This document shows, piece by piece, positions 18,037-25,943 of a stretch of 64,000 nt of DNA. Position 1 is the stretch's first letter. Each line of letters opens with the position of its first letter. Origin of the DNA: Microbacterium dauci (GTDB lineage: Bacteria; Actinomycetota; Actinomycetes; Actinomycetales; Microbacteriaceae); NCBI RefSeq assembly GCF_030065535.1, contig NZ_JASJND010000005.1:124001-188000 (forward strand), read 5' to 3'. The notes beneath the pieces were generated by a model, which had not been told where the DNA came from, ran no database searches, and saw only the letters and a program-made list of their open reading frames with translations. A program made the translations under genes and the position numbers.

Positions 18037-18915
18037 ATGTCCACGACGAACGACACCACCGCAGTCCCGACGTCCGCGCGCATCGCGCAGCGTCGCCGGT
18101 ACCTCATGTGTCGCCCCGAGTACTTCACGGTGAGCTATCGGATCAATCCGTGGATGGAGCCGACGAAGCCCACCGACACCGCGAAGGCCGTGCGGCAATG
18201 GCAGGAGTTGTACGACGCGTACGTGTCGCTCGGGCACGAGGTCGAGCTCATCGATCCTGTGCCCGGCCTGCCCGACATGGTCTACACCGCCAACGGCGGC
18301 TTCATCGTCGACGGTCGCGCGCTGGGCGTGAAGTTCCGGGTGCCGGAGCGCAGCGGCGAGGAGCGACCGTTCATGGACTGGTTCGCCGCGAACGGCTTCG
18401 ACGTCGTCGAGCCGGTGGAGGTCCAGGAGGGCGAGGGTGACTTCCTGCTGGTGGGCGACACGATCCTCGCCGGCACCGGCTTCCGCTCGGTCGGCGACAG
18501 CCACCGTGAGCTCGCCGAGGTGTTCGACCGCGAGGTGCTTTCGCTCCGGCTGATCGACCCGCGGTTCTACCACCTCGACACCGCCATCACCGTGCTCGAT
18601 CCGGTCGAAGGGCCGGGCGGCGTGGAACGCGCGAACATCGCCTACCTGCCGACGGCGTTCGACGCGGCATCCCGCACGATCCTCGCCGAGCGCTACCCCG
18701 ACGCGATCGAGGTGTCGGACGAGGATGGCGCCGTCTTCGGCCTCAACGCCGCGAGCGACGGCAAGCACGTCTTCATCTCGCCGCGTGCGACGGGCTTCGC
18801 CGCGCAGCTCGCCGAACGCGGCTACACCCCGGTGCCCGTCGACCTGTCCGAGTTGCTGCTCGGCGGCGGCGGGATCAAATGCTGCACCCTGGAACTGCGA
18901 GGAGGACGACGATGA
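18037..18915 (+). CDS. Amidinotransferase-fold arginine dihydrolase / dimethylargininase
   Basis: A 292-residue member of the guanidino-group-modifying superfamily (DDAH, arginine deiminase, arginine dihydrolase). The catalytic Cys is in GGGIKCCTLEL (Cys282 or 283), the His in RFYHLDTA (His179), the acidic pair in EGEGDF (Glu133, Asp135), and Asn86 in YTANGGF. The motif YRINPWM places Asn37 exactly 49 residues before Asn86. From memory, cyanobacterial arginine dihydrolases have two key Asn residues with this same spacing, while plain DDAH lacks the second activity. GAGGAGCGATCA precedes the ATG, and the stop overlaps ornithine aminotransferase. That partner fits ornithine as product (arginine to ornithine) better than citrulline, but DDAH remains possible. 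Confidence 0.8.
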   Translation: MSTTNDTTAVPTSARIAQRRRYLMCRPEYFTVSYRINPWMEPTKPTDTAKAVRQWQELYDAYVSLGHEVELIDPVPGLPDMVYTANGGFIVDGRALGVKFRVPERSGEERPFMDWFAANGFDVVEPVEVQEGEGDFLLVGDTILAGTGFRSVGDSHRELAEVFDREVLSLRLIDPRFYHLDTAITVLDPVEGPGGVERANIAYLPTAFDAASRTILAERYPDAIEVSDEDGAVFGLNAASDGKHVFISPRATGFAAQLAERGYTPVPVDLSELLLGGGGIKCCTLELRGGRR

Positions 18916-20138
18916 CCGACATCCGCACCGAGCCCGACACTGCGACGGCCGAACTCATCGACGCCGAAGCTGCACACGTCGCCCACAATTACCACCCGCT
19001 CCCCGTCGTCGTCGCGCGCGGCGAGGGATCGTGGGTCAGCGACGTCGAGGGGCGCCGGTACCTCGACCTGCTCTCGGCGTACTCGGCGCTGAACTTCGGG
19101 CACCGGCATCCGGCCCTCGTGGCGGCGGCGACCGAACAGCTCGGCAGGCTCACGCTGACGAGCCGCGCGTTCCACAACGACGTGCTCGGGTCGTTCGCCA
19201 CTGCGCTCGCCGAGCTCGCCGGCAAAGACATGGTGCTGCCGATGAACACGGGAGCCGAGGCGGTCGAGACCGGCATCAAAGTCGCGCGCGCATGGGCGTA
19301 CCGGGTCAAGGGTGTGCCGACGGATGCCGCGAACATCGTCGTGGCCGCGGGGAACTTCCACGGCCGCACCACGACGATCGTGGGCTTCAGCGACGACCCG
19401 CAGGCGCGCGACGGGTTCGGTCCGTTCGCACCCGGCTTCCGGACCGTGCCGTACGGGGATGCCGCTGCGCTCGCCGCCGCGATCGACGAGCACACCGCGG
19501 CCGTGCTGATCGAACCCATCCAGGGCGAAGCGGGCGTCGTGATCCCGCCGGACGGGTACCTCCGTGCGGTGCGCGAGCTGTGCACCGAGCAGCGGGTGCT
19601 GTTCATCGCCGACGAGATCCAGTCGGGGCTCGGCCGCGTCGGGACGACGTTCGCGTGCGACCGCGAAGGCGTCGTGCCTGACCTGTATCTGCTCGGTAAG
19701 GCGCTCGGTGGCGGCATCCTCCCGCTGTCGGCCGTCGTCGGAGATCGCGACGTACTGGGGGTCATCCACCCCGGTGAGCACGGCTCGACCTTCGGCGGAA
19801 ACCCGCTCGCGGCGGCTGTCGGTCGGGTGGTCGTCGACATGCTCGCGTCGGGCGAGTTCCAGTCCCGTGCCACCGCCCTCGGCGACCACCTGCGCGACCG
19901 ACTCGAGGGGCTCCTCGGCTCGGGCGTGACCGCCGTGCGGGTCGCCGGGCTCTGGGCGGGCGTCGACATCGACCCCGAGATCGGCACCGGGCGAGAGGTC
20001 GCCGAACGGCTCCTCGGCCGCGGCGTGCTCGTCAAGGACACGCACGGGCAGACGATCCGCATGGCGCCGCCGCTCGTGATCCGGGCGACCGAGATCGACT
20101 GGGCAGTCGAGCAGCTCAAGGTCGTCCTGGCGGGCTGA
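18912..20138 (+). CDS. rocD: Ornithine aminotransferase
   Basis: A 408-residue class III PLP aminotransferase converting ornithine and 2-oxoglutarate to glutamate-5-semialdehyde and glutamate. Visible are NYHPLPVVVARGEGSWV, the PLP-phosphate segment MNTGAEAVETGIK, FHGRTTTIVGFS, the Asp of FIADEIQSGLGR, the Schiff-base Lys in YLLGKALGGGILP and the HGSTFGGNPLA motif; all are typical of RocD rather than acetylornithine enzymes. GGAGGACGACG precedes the ATG at 18912, which overlaps the upstream stop by four bases (ATGA). It should work with the upstream hydrolase to pass arginine nitrogen and carbon to glutamate. Glutamate-semialdehyde dehydrogenase is not in the window. Confidence 0.93.
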   Translation: MTDIRTEPDTATAELIDAEAAHVAHNYHPLPVVVARGEGSWVSDVEGRRYLDLLSAYSALNFGHRHPALVAAATEQLGRLTLTSRAFHNDVLGSFATALAELAGKDMVLPMNTGAEAVETGIKVARAWAYRVKGVPTDAANIVVAAGNFHGRTTTIVGFSDDPQARDGFGPFAPGFRTVPYGDAAALAAAIDEHTAAVLIEPIQGEAGVVIPPDGYLRAVRELCTEQRVLFIADEIQSGLGRVGTTFACDREGVVPDLYLLGKALGGGILPLSAVVGDRDVLGVIHPGEHGSTFGGNPLAAAVGRVVVDMLASGEFQSRATALGDHLRDRLEGLLGSGVTAVRVAGLWAGVDIDPEIGTGREVAERLLGRGVLVKDTHGQTIRMAPPLVIRATEIDWAVEQLKVVLAG

Positions 20139-20206
20139 GGCGCGGCATCCGCACGGCATGCTGTCAAGGCCTCAGGGCCGAAACACTCCGGCAACAGGGG
20201 CCGCGT

Positions 20207-20212
20207 TAGGCT
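20207..20212 (+). promoter_or_regulatory. -10 box of leaderless ATP-grasp operon
   Basis: TAGGCT, six bases before the ATG at 20219, with no Shine-Dalgarno between them. Confidence 0.6.
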
Positions 20213-20218
20213 CGGGTC

Positions 20219-22012
20219 ATGGGTGACCTGTTCGACGGATACGGCTCCACGCTGGCGCCGAGGAAGACCCCCTCCGGGGTGCCCGCCTTCGACGAGATGT
20301 TCTCCGAGCCGACCTCTGCAGGAGCGGCTGCCGAGTCCAGATCGTCGTATCGAGAGCTCTACCAGGCCCTCGCGCAGATGACCCAGGAGGAGCTGCGCGG
20401 ACGCACCGAGTCGCTCGCGAGTTCGTACCTCGCGCAGGGCGTCACGTTCGACTTCGCCGGTGAGGAACGCCCGTTCCCGCTCGACGCGGTCCCCCGCGTT
20501 ATCGCCTACGACGAGTGGTCGCGGGTCGAGAAGGGCGTGCAGCAGCGCGTCCGAGCGCTCGAGGCGTTCCTCGACGACGCCTACGGCCACCAGCACGTCG
20601 TCCGCGACGGCGTGCTCCCCGCGAAGCTCATCGCCTCATCGCAGTACTTCTACCGGCAGGCCGCCGGCATCCGCCCCGCCAACGGCGTGCGCATCCAGGT
20701 CGCCGGCATCGACCTCATCCGCGACGAGCACGGCGAGATGCGGGTGCTCGAAGACAACGTGCGCGTCCCCTCGGGTGTCAGCTACGTCATCTCGAACCGA
20801 CGGGTGATGGCGCAGACGCTGCCTGAGCTGTTCGTGAAGATGCGGGTGCGCCCCGTCGGCGACTACCCGAACAAGCTGCTGCAGGCGCTGCGCAACTCGG
20901 CACCTCCGGGTGTCGATGACCCGAACGTGGTCGTCCTCACGCCCGGCGTCTACAACTCCGCGTACTTCGAGCACACGCTGCTCGCACGCCTCATGGGCGT
21001 CGAGCTCGTCGAGGGGCGCGACCTCGTCTGCCAGGGCGGCAAGGTCTTCATGCGCACGACGCGCGGTCCGCGTCGCGTCGACGTCATCTACCGCCGCGTC
21101 GACGACGACTTCCTCGACCCGCTCCAGTTCCGTGCCGACTCGATGCTCGGCGCCCCCGGCCTCATGCTCGCCGCCCGCCTCGGCAACGTCACGATCGCGA
21201 ACGCGGTCGGCAACGGCGTCGCCGACGACAAGCTGCTCTACACGTACGTGCCCGACCTCATCCGGTACTACCTCGCCGAAGAGCCGATCCTCAAGAACGT
21301 CGACACGTGGCGCCTCGAAGACCCGGGCGCGCTCGAAGAGGTGCTCGACCGGCTCGACGAGCTCGTCGTGAAGCCCGTCGACGGCTCGGGCGGCAAGGGC
21401 CTCGTTGTCGGTCCCGACGCGAGCCGCGCCGAGCTCGACGCGCTCCGCACGAAGCTGCAGGCCGACCCGCGCGGCTGGATCGCGCAGCCGGTCGTGATGC
21501 TCTCGACCATCCCGACGCTCGTCGAAGACGGTATGCGCCCCCGCCACGCCGACCTGCGCCCCTTCGCCGTCAACAACGGCGATGAGGTCTGGGTGCTTCC
21601 CGGCGGGCTCACCCGCGTCGCGCTGCCCGAGGGACAGCTCGTCGTCAACTCGAGCCAGGGCGGCGGGTCGAAGGACACCTGGATCGTGGGCGGCGACGCC
21701 CCGTCTCGCGGGGAGTACGGCGGGCAGCATCCGTCCCTCGCCGGCCTCGTGGCAGAGCAGGCGACGCCGACGTCGGCGATCCCCGTCATCTACGACGCGC
21801 AGGACGAGCCGACGCACTCGCCGCAGGATCGCCCGCGCAGCACGCACGAGCAGCAGGAACAGCAGCAGCAGGGCCGCGACGCCGCCTCGGCGTCGCCCGC
21901 CGACGCTGCACTGACCGCGAGAGAACACAGAGCGGCCGAGGGGTCGGGTGCGACCCGTACTCTCGGCGCGCAGCTGTTCTCTCGCCGCGACGGAGGTGAG
22001 ACCGCATGCTGA
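20219..22012 (+). CDS. Circularly permuted ATP-grasp family protein
   Basis: A 597-residue protein of the circularly permuted type 2 ATP-grasp family (COG2308, DUF404/DUF407). Visible family segments are GVTFDFAGEERPFPLD, RVIAYDEWSRVEKGVQQR, FYRQAAGIRPANGVRIQVAGIDLIR, VLEDNVRVPSGVSYVISNR, TPGVYNSAYFEHTLLAR and the nucleotide-binding end (LVVKPVDGSGGKG, QPVVMLSTIPTL). Such enzymes are predicted to form amide bonds between amino acids or peptides using ATP; substrates are not established. The last 75 residues are Gln/Ala/Arg-rich and look disordered, which is an unusual extension. It overlaps the alpha-E gene by seven bases and appears leaderless. Confidence 0.85.
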   Translation: MGDLFDGYGSTLAPRKTPSGVPAFDEMFSEPTSAGAAAESRSSYRELYQALAQMTQEELRGRTESLASSYLAQGVTFDFAGEERPFPLDAVPRVIAYDEWSRVEKGVQQRVRALEAFLDDAYGHQHVVRDGVLPAKLIASSQYFYRQAAGIRPANGVRIQVAGIDLIRDEHGEMRVLEDNVRVPSGVSYVISNRRVMAQTLPELFVKMRVRPVGDYPNKLLQALRNSAPPGVDDPNVVVLTPGVYNSAYFEHTLLARLMGVELVEGRDLVCQGGKVFMRTTRGPRRVDVIYRRVDDDFLDPLQFRADSMLGAPGLMLAARLGNVTIANAVGNGVADDKLLYTYVPDLIRYYLAEEPILKNVDTWRLEDPGALEEVLDRLDELVVKPVDGSGGKGLVVGPDASRAELDALRTKLQADPRGWIAQPVVMLSTIPTLVEDGMRPRHADLRPFAVNNGDEVWVLPGGLTRVALPEGQLVVNSSQGGGSKDTWIVGGDAPSRGEYGGQHPSLAGLVAEQATPTSAIPVIYDAQDEPTHSPQDRPRSTHEQQEQQQQGRDAASASPADAALTAREHRAAEGSGATRTLGAQLFSRRDGGETAC

Positions 22013-22938
22013 GCCGCATCGCCGAGTCGCTGTTCTGGATCGGCCGCTACATCGAGCGGTCCGACGGCACCGCCCGCATCCTCGACGTCCACCTGCAGCT
22101 CCTGCTCGAAGACCCCTGGATCGACGAGGACACCGCGTGCCGGTCGCTCATGGGCGTCATGGGCACCGTGCCGCGCACGACCGACGGTCCGGTCACCCGC
22201 GCCGACGTGCTGACCCACCTCGCCGTCGACCGGTCGAACCCGTCGTCGATCGCGTACTCGCTGCAGTCCGCACGTGAGAACGCCCGCCGCGCGCGCGAGA
22301 TCGTCTCGACGGAGCTGTGGGAGACGCTGAACACGACGTCGTCCCGGATGCCGCGCCGGTTGAACGACGAGAAGGTGCACGAGTTCTTCCAGTGGGTGCG
22401 CGAGCGCGCCGCGCTCGCCATCGGCGTGACCGACAGTTCGACGAGCCACGACGAGTCGTGGCAGTTCTTCACGCTCGGCCGCGCGATCGAGCGTACCGAC
22501 ATGACGGCGCGGATGCTCGCGACGCGTTCGCTCACCGAGGCGTCGGGCCCGTCGTGGACGACGATCCTCCGCTCGTGCGGCGCATACGAGGCGTACCTGC
22601 GCACCTACCGTGGCATGCCGAGTTCGCGGAACGCGGCGGAGTTCCTGCTGCTCGACCGACTGTTCCCGCGCTCGATCATCCACTCGATCCAGACGGCGGA
22701 GCGCTGCATGAGCGCGATCGACCCGGTCGCCGACCGCGTCGGACACTCGAACTCGGTGCTGCGCGCACTCGGCCGCATCCGCAACGAGCTCGAGTACCGC
22801 CCGATCGAAGAGGTGCTCGCGGAACTCCCCGAGCACATGCAGAGCGTGCAGTCGGTGACCCGCGAGGCATCCGAGGCGATCCGGGGACGATTCTTCCCCA
22901 CGCACGCCGAACCGAGCTGGATCGGAGAGACCTCATGA
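22006..22938 (+). CDS. Alpha-E domain protein (DUF403)
   Basis: A 310-residue all-helical protein of the alpha-E family (COG2307). The family start MLSRIAESLFWIGRYIERSDGTARILD is clear, as are ARENARRAREIVSTELWETLN, FFTLGRAIERTDMTARML and the C-terminal helices. No enzyme activity is known. Members occur almost always next to the circularly permuted ATP-grasp protein and a transglutaminase-like protein, as here, and are presumed to be part of the same peptide-forming complex. Its ATG lies inside the end of the ATP-grasp gene and its stop overlaps the transglutaminase start, so the three are translationally coupled. Confidence 0.85.
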   Translation: MLSRIAESLFWIGRYIERSDGTARILDVHLQLLLEDPWIDEDTACRSLMGVMGTVPRTTDGPVTRADVLTHLAVDRSNPSSIAYSLQSARENARRAREIVSTELWETLNTTSSRMPRRLNDEKVHEFFQWVRERAALAIGVTDSSTSHDESWQFFTLGRAIERTDMTARMLATRSLTEASGPSWTTILRSCGAYEAYLRTYRGMPSSRNAAEFLLLDRLFPRSIIHSIQTAERCMSAIDPVADRVGHSNSVLRALGRIRNELEYRPIEEVLAELPEHMQSVQSVTREASEAIRGRFFPTHAEPSWIGETS

Positions 22939-23780
22939 AGCGTCTGCGCATCGAGCACACCACCGGGTTCGACTACCCCGGCGACGTGGGCGCGTCGTAC
23001 AACGAGGCCCGCATGCTCCCGACGACGAGCGACAGTCAGTTCGTGCTGAGCTCGCAGCTCGACATCGAGCCGTCGACGGCCGTGAACTCGTACATCGACT
23101 ACTTCGGCACCCGCGTCGCGGCGTTCGACGTGCTCGCGAAGCACTCGGCGCTGCAGATCACGGCGCGGTCGCTCGTCGAGGTGCGGGCGCGGCCCCTGAC
23201 GCACCCCGACACGACGTGGGAAGCGCTCGAGCGCGACGCGCAGCGCTCGATCTCCACGGTCGAGATGCTCGGCCAGACGCGTCGCACCGAGCCGCACGAA
23301 GAGGTCGCCGCGATGGCGAAGGCGATCGCCGCGCAGCACGAGAACCCGTCGCACGCGGCGCTCGCGATCGCGACGGCGGTCGGCGAGGCGGTCGAGTACG
23401 TGCCCGGCGCGACCGAGGTGCACTCCACCGCGGCAGAGGCGTGGGCCTCCCGCAAGGGTGTCTGCCAAGACATGGCCCACATCGCGCTCGGTGCGTTGCG
23501 GTCGGTCGGCATCCCGGCCCGCTACGTCTCGGGCTACCTGCACCCCAACCCGAACGCCGAGGTCGGCGTGCCGGTCGTCGGGGAGTCGCACGCGTGGGTG
23601 GAGTGGTACGCCGGGTCGTGGCACGGGTTCGACCCGACGAACGACGCCGAGATCGGCGACCGCCACGTGACCGTCGGTCGCGGCCGCGACTACAACGACG
23701 TGCCGCCGCTGCGCGGTGTGTACGCAGGTGGCTTCAAGGGCAAGCTCGCCGTGCAGGTGCAGATCACCCGCGAGGCCTGA
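22935..23780 (+). CDS. Transglutaminase-like cysteine protease family protein
   Basis: A 281-residue protein with an N-terminal beta domain (bacterial transglutaminase-like N-terminus, MKRLRIEHTTGFDYPGDV) and a transglutaminase core. The catalytic Cys is in RKGVCQDMAHIALGALRS, the His in GESHAWVEWYAG and the Asp in GFDPTND, giving a complete triad. It could hydrolyse or form isopeptide-like bonds, and is the third member of the ATP-grasp/alpha-E/transglutaminase set, probably acting on the product of the ATP-grasp protein. The ATG overlaps the upstream stop (ATGA). A long imperfect inverted repeat follows 157 bases after its stop. Confidence 0.88.
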   Translation: MKRLRIEHTTGFDYPGDVGASYNEARMLPTTSDSQFVLSSQLDIEPSTAVNSYIDYFGTRVAAFDVLAKHSALQITARSLVEVRARPLTHPDTTWEALERDAQRSISTVEMLGQTRRTEPHEEVAAMAKAIAAQHENPSHAALAIATAVGEAVEYVPGATEVHSTAAEAWASRKGVCQDMAHIALGALRSVGIPARYVSGYLHPNPNAEVGVPVVGESHAWVEWYAGSWHGFDPTNDAEIGDRHVTVGRGRDYNDVPPLRGVYAGGFKGKLAVQVQITREA

Positions 23781-23936
23781 CCGCTACACCGGGCTCGCGG
23801 CGTCCTCCTCGACAGCGCGATCATGGTGCACGCGCCGGGGCGAGGGTGAAGCGCTACGACCGTGCCGCCGTGGCATCAGCAATGGCGACAGACGGGGCAG
23901 TGTCTTGACGGTCCGTGTGCGTCGGTGCGCGCTGCT

Positions 23937-24003
23937 CCGAAAAACCACGTCCGCCCCGAGAAGCCATCGCAGGCGTGATGTTTCGTGTCGGAGTGGTTTC
24001 TCG
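23937..24003. repeat. Long imperfect inverted repeat between convergent genes
   Basis: Two arms of about 30 bases (left begins CCGAAAAACCACGTCCG, right ends GTCGGAGTGGTTTCTCG) pair with a few mismatches around a short loop. It could be a bidirectional terminator, but is longer than needed and shows no U-tract. It may be a dispersed palindromic element. Confidence 0.6.
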
Positions 24004-24031
24004 CGAGACGGATGCCGCGCCACCGTCGAGG

Positions 24032-25387
24032 TCAGCTGACCTTCCGCACCTCGGTCGGCTGCTCGTCGTCCGGCACACGGATCGGCGTCGTCCCGGCGAC
24101 TTCGTCGCTGAACTCCTCCGGCGTGATCACCGTGATCGGTCGGGTCTCGTCGATCGTGAGGGCGAAGCGCCGCTTCTCGTGGCGGTGTAGTCGCCCCGAG
24201 ACGATGAGCCAGGTCAGACCCACGGCGAACGCGACGAGTGCCGCCGCCGCGCCGAAGAGGATCGCGACGCGCGGGCCGAATGCGTCGGCCGCCCACCCGA
24301 TGATGGGGGCGCCGATCGGGGTGCCGCCCATGAGGATCGCCATGTAGAGCGCGAGGACGCGTCCGCGCAGGCCCGGTTCGGTCGTGGTCTGCACGTAGCC
24401 GTTCGCGGTGGTGAGCGTCGTGACGACCGCGAAGCCGATGAACATGAGCGTGACGGCATACAGTGCGTAGCCGGGTGCGAAGGCCGAGAGGACGGATGCC
24501 ACGGCGAACATTCCGAGGCCGCCGATGACCAGCCGGAGTCGGGCGCGATCGCGCCGGGCGGCCAGCAGCGCACCGGCGAGCGAGCCCACCGCGAGGATCG
24601 AGCTGAGGATGCCGTACCCGTCGGCCTCCTGCCCGAATTCGAGCGCCATCGTGGACGCCAGGATCGGGAAGTTCATGCCGAACGCGCCGAGCAGGAACAC
24701 CATGACGAAGGTGACGACGAGGTCGGGGCGCCCCCACACGTAGCGAAGGCCGTCGGCCATGCGTGCGGCGCTGCGCATCTTGGGTCGCGGGGCGAGCTCG
24801 TCGGCGCGGATGAGGCCGAGCGAGACGAGCATCGCCGCGAACGTGATCGCATTGAGGAGGAACACCCATCCGGTGCCGACGGCGACGATCACGAAACCCG
24901 CGACGGCTGGGCCGATCATGCGCGCGGTGTTGAACGATGCGGCGTTCAGGGCGACGGCGTTCGACGCATTCTCGCGGGCGACGAGGTCGGAGACGAACGC
25001 CTGCCGTGCCGGGTTGTCGAACGCGGCCACGATGCCGAGGGCGAACGCGAAGGCGTACATCGTCCAGAGGTTCATGACATCGAGCAGCAGCAACGCGCCG
25101 ATGATGAGCCCGAGCAGCATGAGCAGGCCCTGCGTGAAGAAGAGGAGTCGGCGTCGCTCGAAGCGGTCCGCGACCCACCCGGTCACCCCGACGAGCAGGA
25201 GCGGCGGCGCGAACTGCAGCGCCATCGTGATGCCCATCGCGGTCGCGTCGTTGTCGGTCAGCTGGGTGAGCACGACCCAGCTGAGCGCGGTCGCCTGCAT
25301 CCAGGCGCCGACGTTGGAGACGAGGGCGCCGATGAACCAGACGCGGTAGTTGAACACGGAGAAGCTGCGGAACATGGCGGAACTCAT
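24032..25387 (-). CDS. MFS transporter (EntS-like exporter)
   Basis: A 451-residue permease of the MFS_3 (enterobactin-exporter-like) branch with about 12 membrane segments. The loop between helices 2 and 3 has GWVADRFERRRLLFFTQ, the MFS G-x-x-x-D-R-x-x-R signature. FDNPARQAFVSDLVARENASNAVALNAASFNTARMIGPAVAGF is the strongly conserved helix 4-5 region of this branch. A charged 65-residue cytoplasmic tail follows the last helix. The start MSSAMFRSF was chosen because it overlaps the end of the marR gene by four bases (ATGA) and begins the usual MFS_3 N-terminus. Linkage to MarR suggests drug or xenobiotic efflux induced by its ligand; the substrate is unknown. Confidence 0.88.
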   Translation of the reverse strand: MSSAMFRSFSVFNYRVWFIGALVSNVGAWMQATALSWVVLTQLTDNDATAMGITMALQFAPPLLLVGVTGWVADRFERRRLLFFTQGLLMLLGLIIGALLLLDVMNLWTMYAFAFALGIVAAFDNPARQAFVSDLVARENASNAVALNAASFNTARMIGPAVAGFVIVAVGTGWVFLLNAITFAAMLVSLGLIRADELAPRPKMRSAARMADGLRYVWGRPDLVVTFVMVFLLGAFGMNFPILASTMALEFGQEADGYGILSSILAVGSLAGALLAARRDRARLRLVIGGLGMFAVASVLSAFAPGYALYAVTLMFIGFAVVTTLTTANGYVQTTTEPGLRGRVLALYMAILMGGTPIGAPIIGWAADAFGPRVAILFGAAAALVAFAVGLTWLIVSGRLHRHEKRRFALTIDETRPITVITPEEFSDEVAGTTPIRVPDDEQPTEVRKVS

Positions 25388-25857
25388 CGGGCGGCGACCT
25401 CCAGCATGAGCGCCGCTGCGTCGGCGAGGGTCGCGCGCTGTGCGGGGGTGAGCTCGGCGAGCGCGTGCTCCATCCACGAGTCGCGGCGGCGGGCCGTCTC
25501 GTCGACGACTTCGCGGCCGGCGTCAGTCAGTTCGATGTTGACCTTGCGCCGGTCGGTGTCGTCGGGGGTCCGACTGAGGTACCCCGACTCCTCGAGACAG
25601 TTGACCGTCCGGTTCATCGACGGCGCCGAGACGCGCTCGCGGTCGGCGAGTTCGCCGAGGGTGTGCGGCCCGTACACCTTGAGCACGGCGAGCACCGCGA
25701 ACTGCGCGTCGCTCATCGAATCGACGGCGCGCTGCGAGCGGAGGCGGCGGGCGAGCCGGAACGTTGCGAGCCGGAAGTCGGATGCCGCGTGGGCGAGGTC
25801 TTCGGCGGGGGCAGCTGCGGGTGATTCGGAGGGGGGTGCGGTGGGGGAGGCGTTCAT
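25384..25857 (-). CDS. MarR-family regulator
   Basis: A 157-residue winged-helix regulator. The core reads SDAQFAVLAVLKVYGPHTLGELADRERVSAPSMNRTVNCLEESGYLSRTPDDTDRRKVNIELTDAGREV, with the recognition helix SAPSMNRTVNCLE and the wing Asp-Arg-Arg. The 20-residue N-terminus is Pro/Ala-rich and probably disordered. It is the first gene of a two-gene minus-strand operon with the MFS exporter. A 26-base operator-like inverted repeat overlaps its promoter, so it most likely represses its own operon until it binds a small ligand. Confidence 0.9.
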   Translation of the reverse strand: MNASPTAPPSESPAAAPAEDLAHAASDFRLATFRLARRLRSQRAVDSMSDAQFAVLAVLKVYGPHTLGELADRERVSAPSMNRTVNCLEESGYLSRTPDDTDRRKVNIELTDAGREVVDETARRRDSWMEHALAELTPAQRATLADAAALMLEVAAR

Positions 25858-25866
25858 GTCGATTCA

Positions 25867-25892
25867 TTAGCCTAGCTCATTAGTCTGGCTAA
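25867..25892. promoter_or_regulatory. Candidate MarR operator overlapping the promoter
   Basis: TTAGCC and GGCTAA are perfect inverted arms 14 bases apart, with a smaller CTA/TAG dyad inside. On the minus strand a -10-like TAGGCT falls in this site, 11 bases before the marR ATG. A regulator bound here would block the promoter. Confidence 0.55.
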
Positions 25893-25930
25893 CAGCCGGG
25901 CGGATTCGGAGCCCGCGGCATCCGCGCCCC

Positions 25931-25936
25931 TAAGAT
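25931..25936 (+). promoter_or_regulatory. -10 box of leaderless hydrolase gene
   Basis: TAAGAT, seven bases before the ATG at 25944, with no Shine-Dalgarno. This decides against the in-frame ATG at 25935, which lies inside the box. Confidence 0.6.
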
Positions 25937-25943
25937 GCGAACC

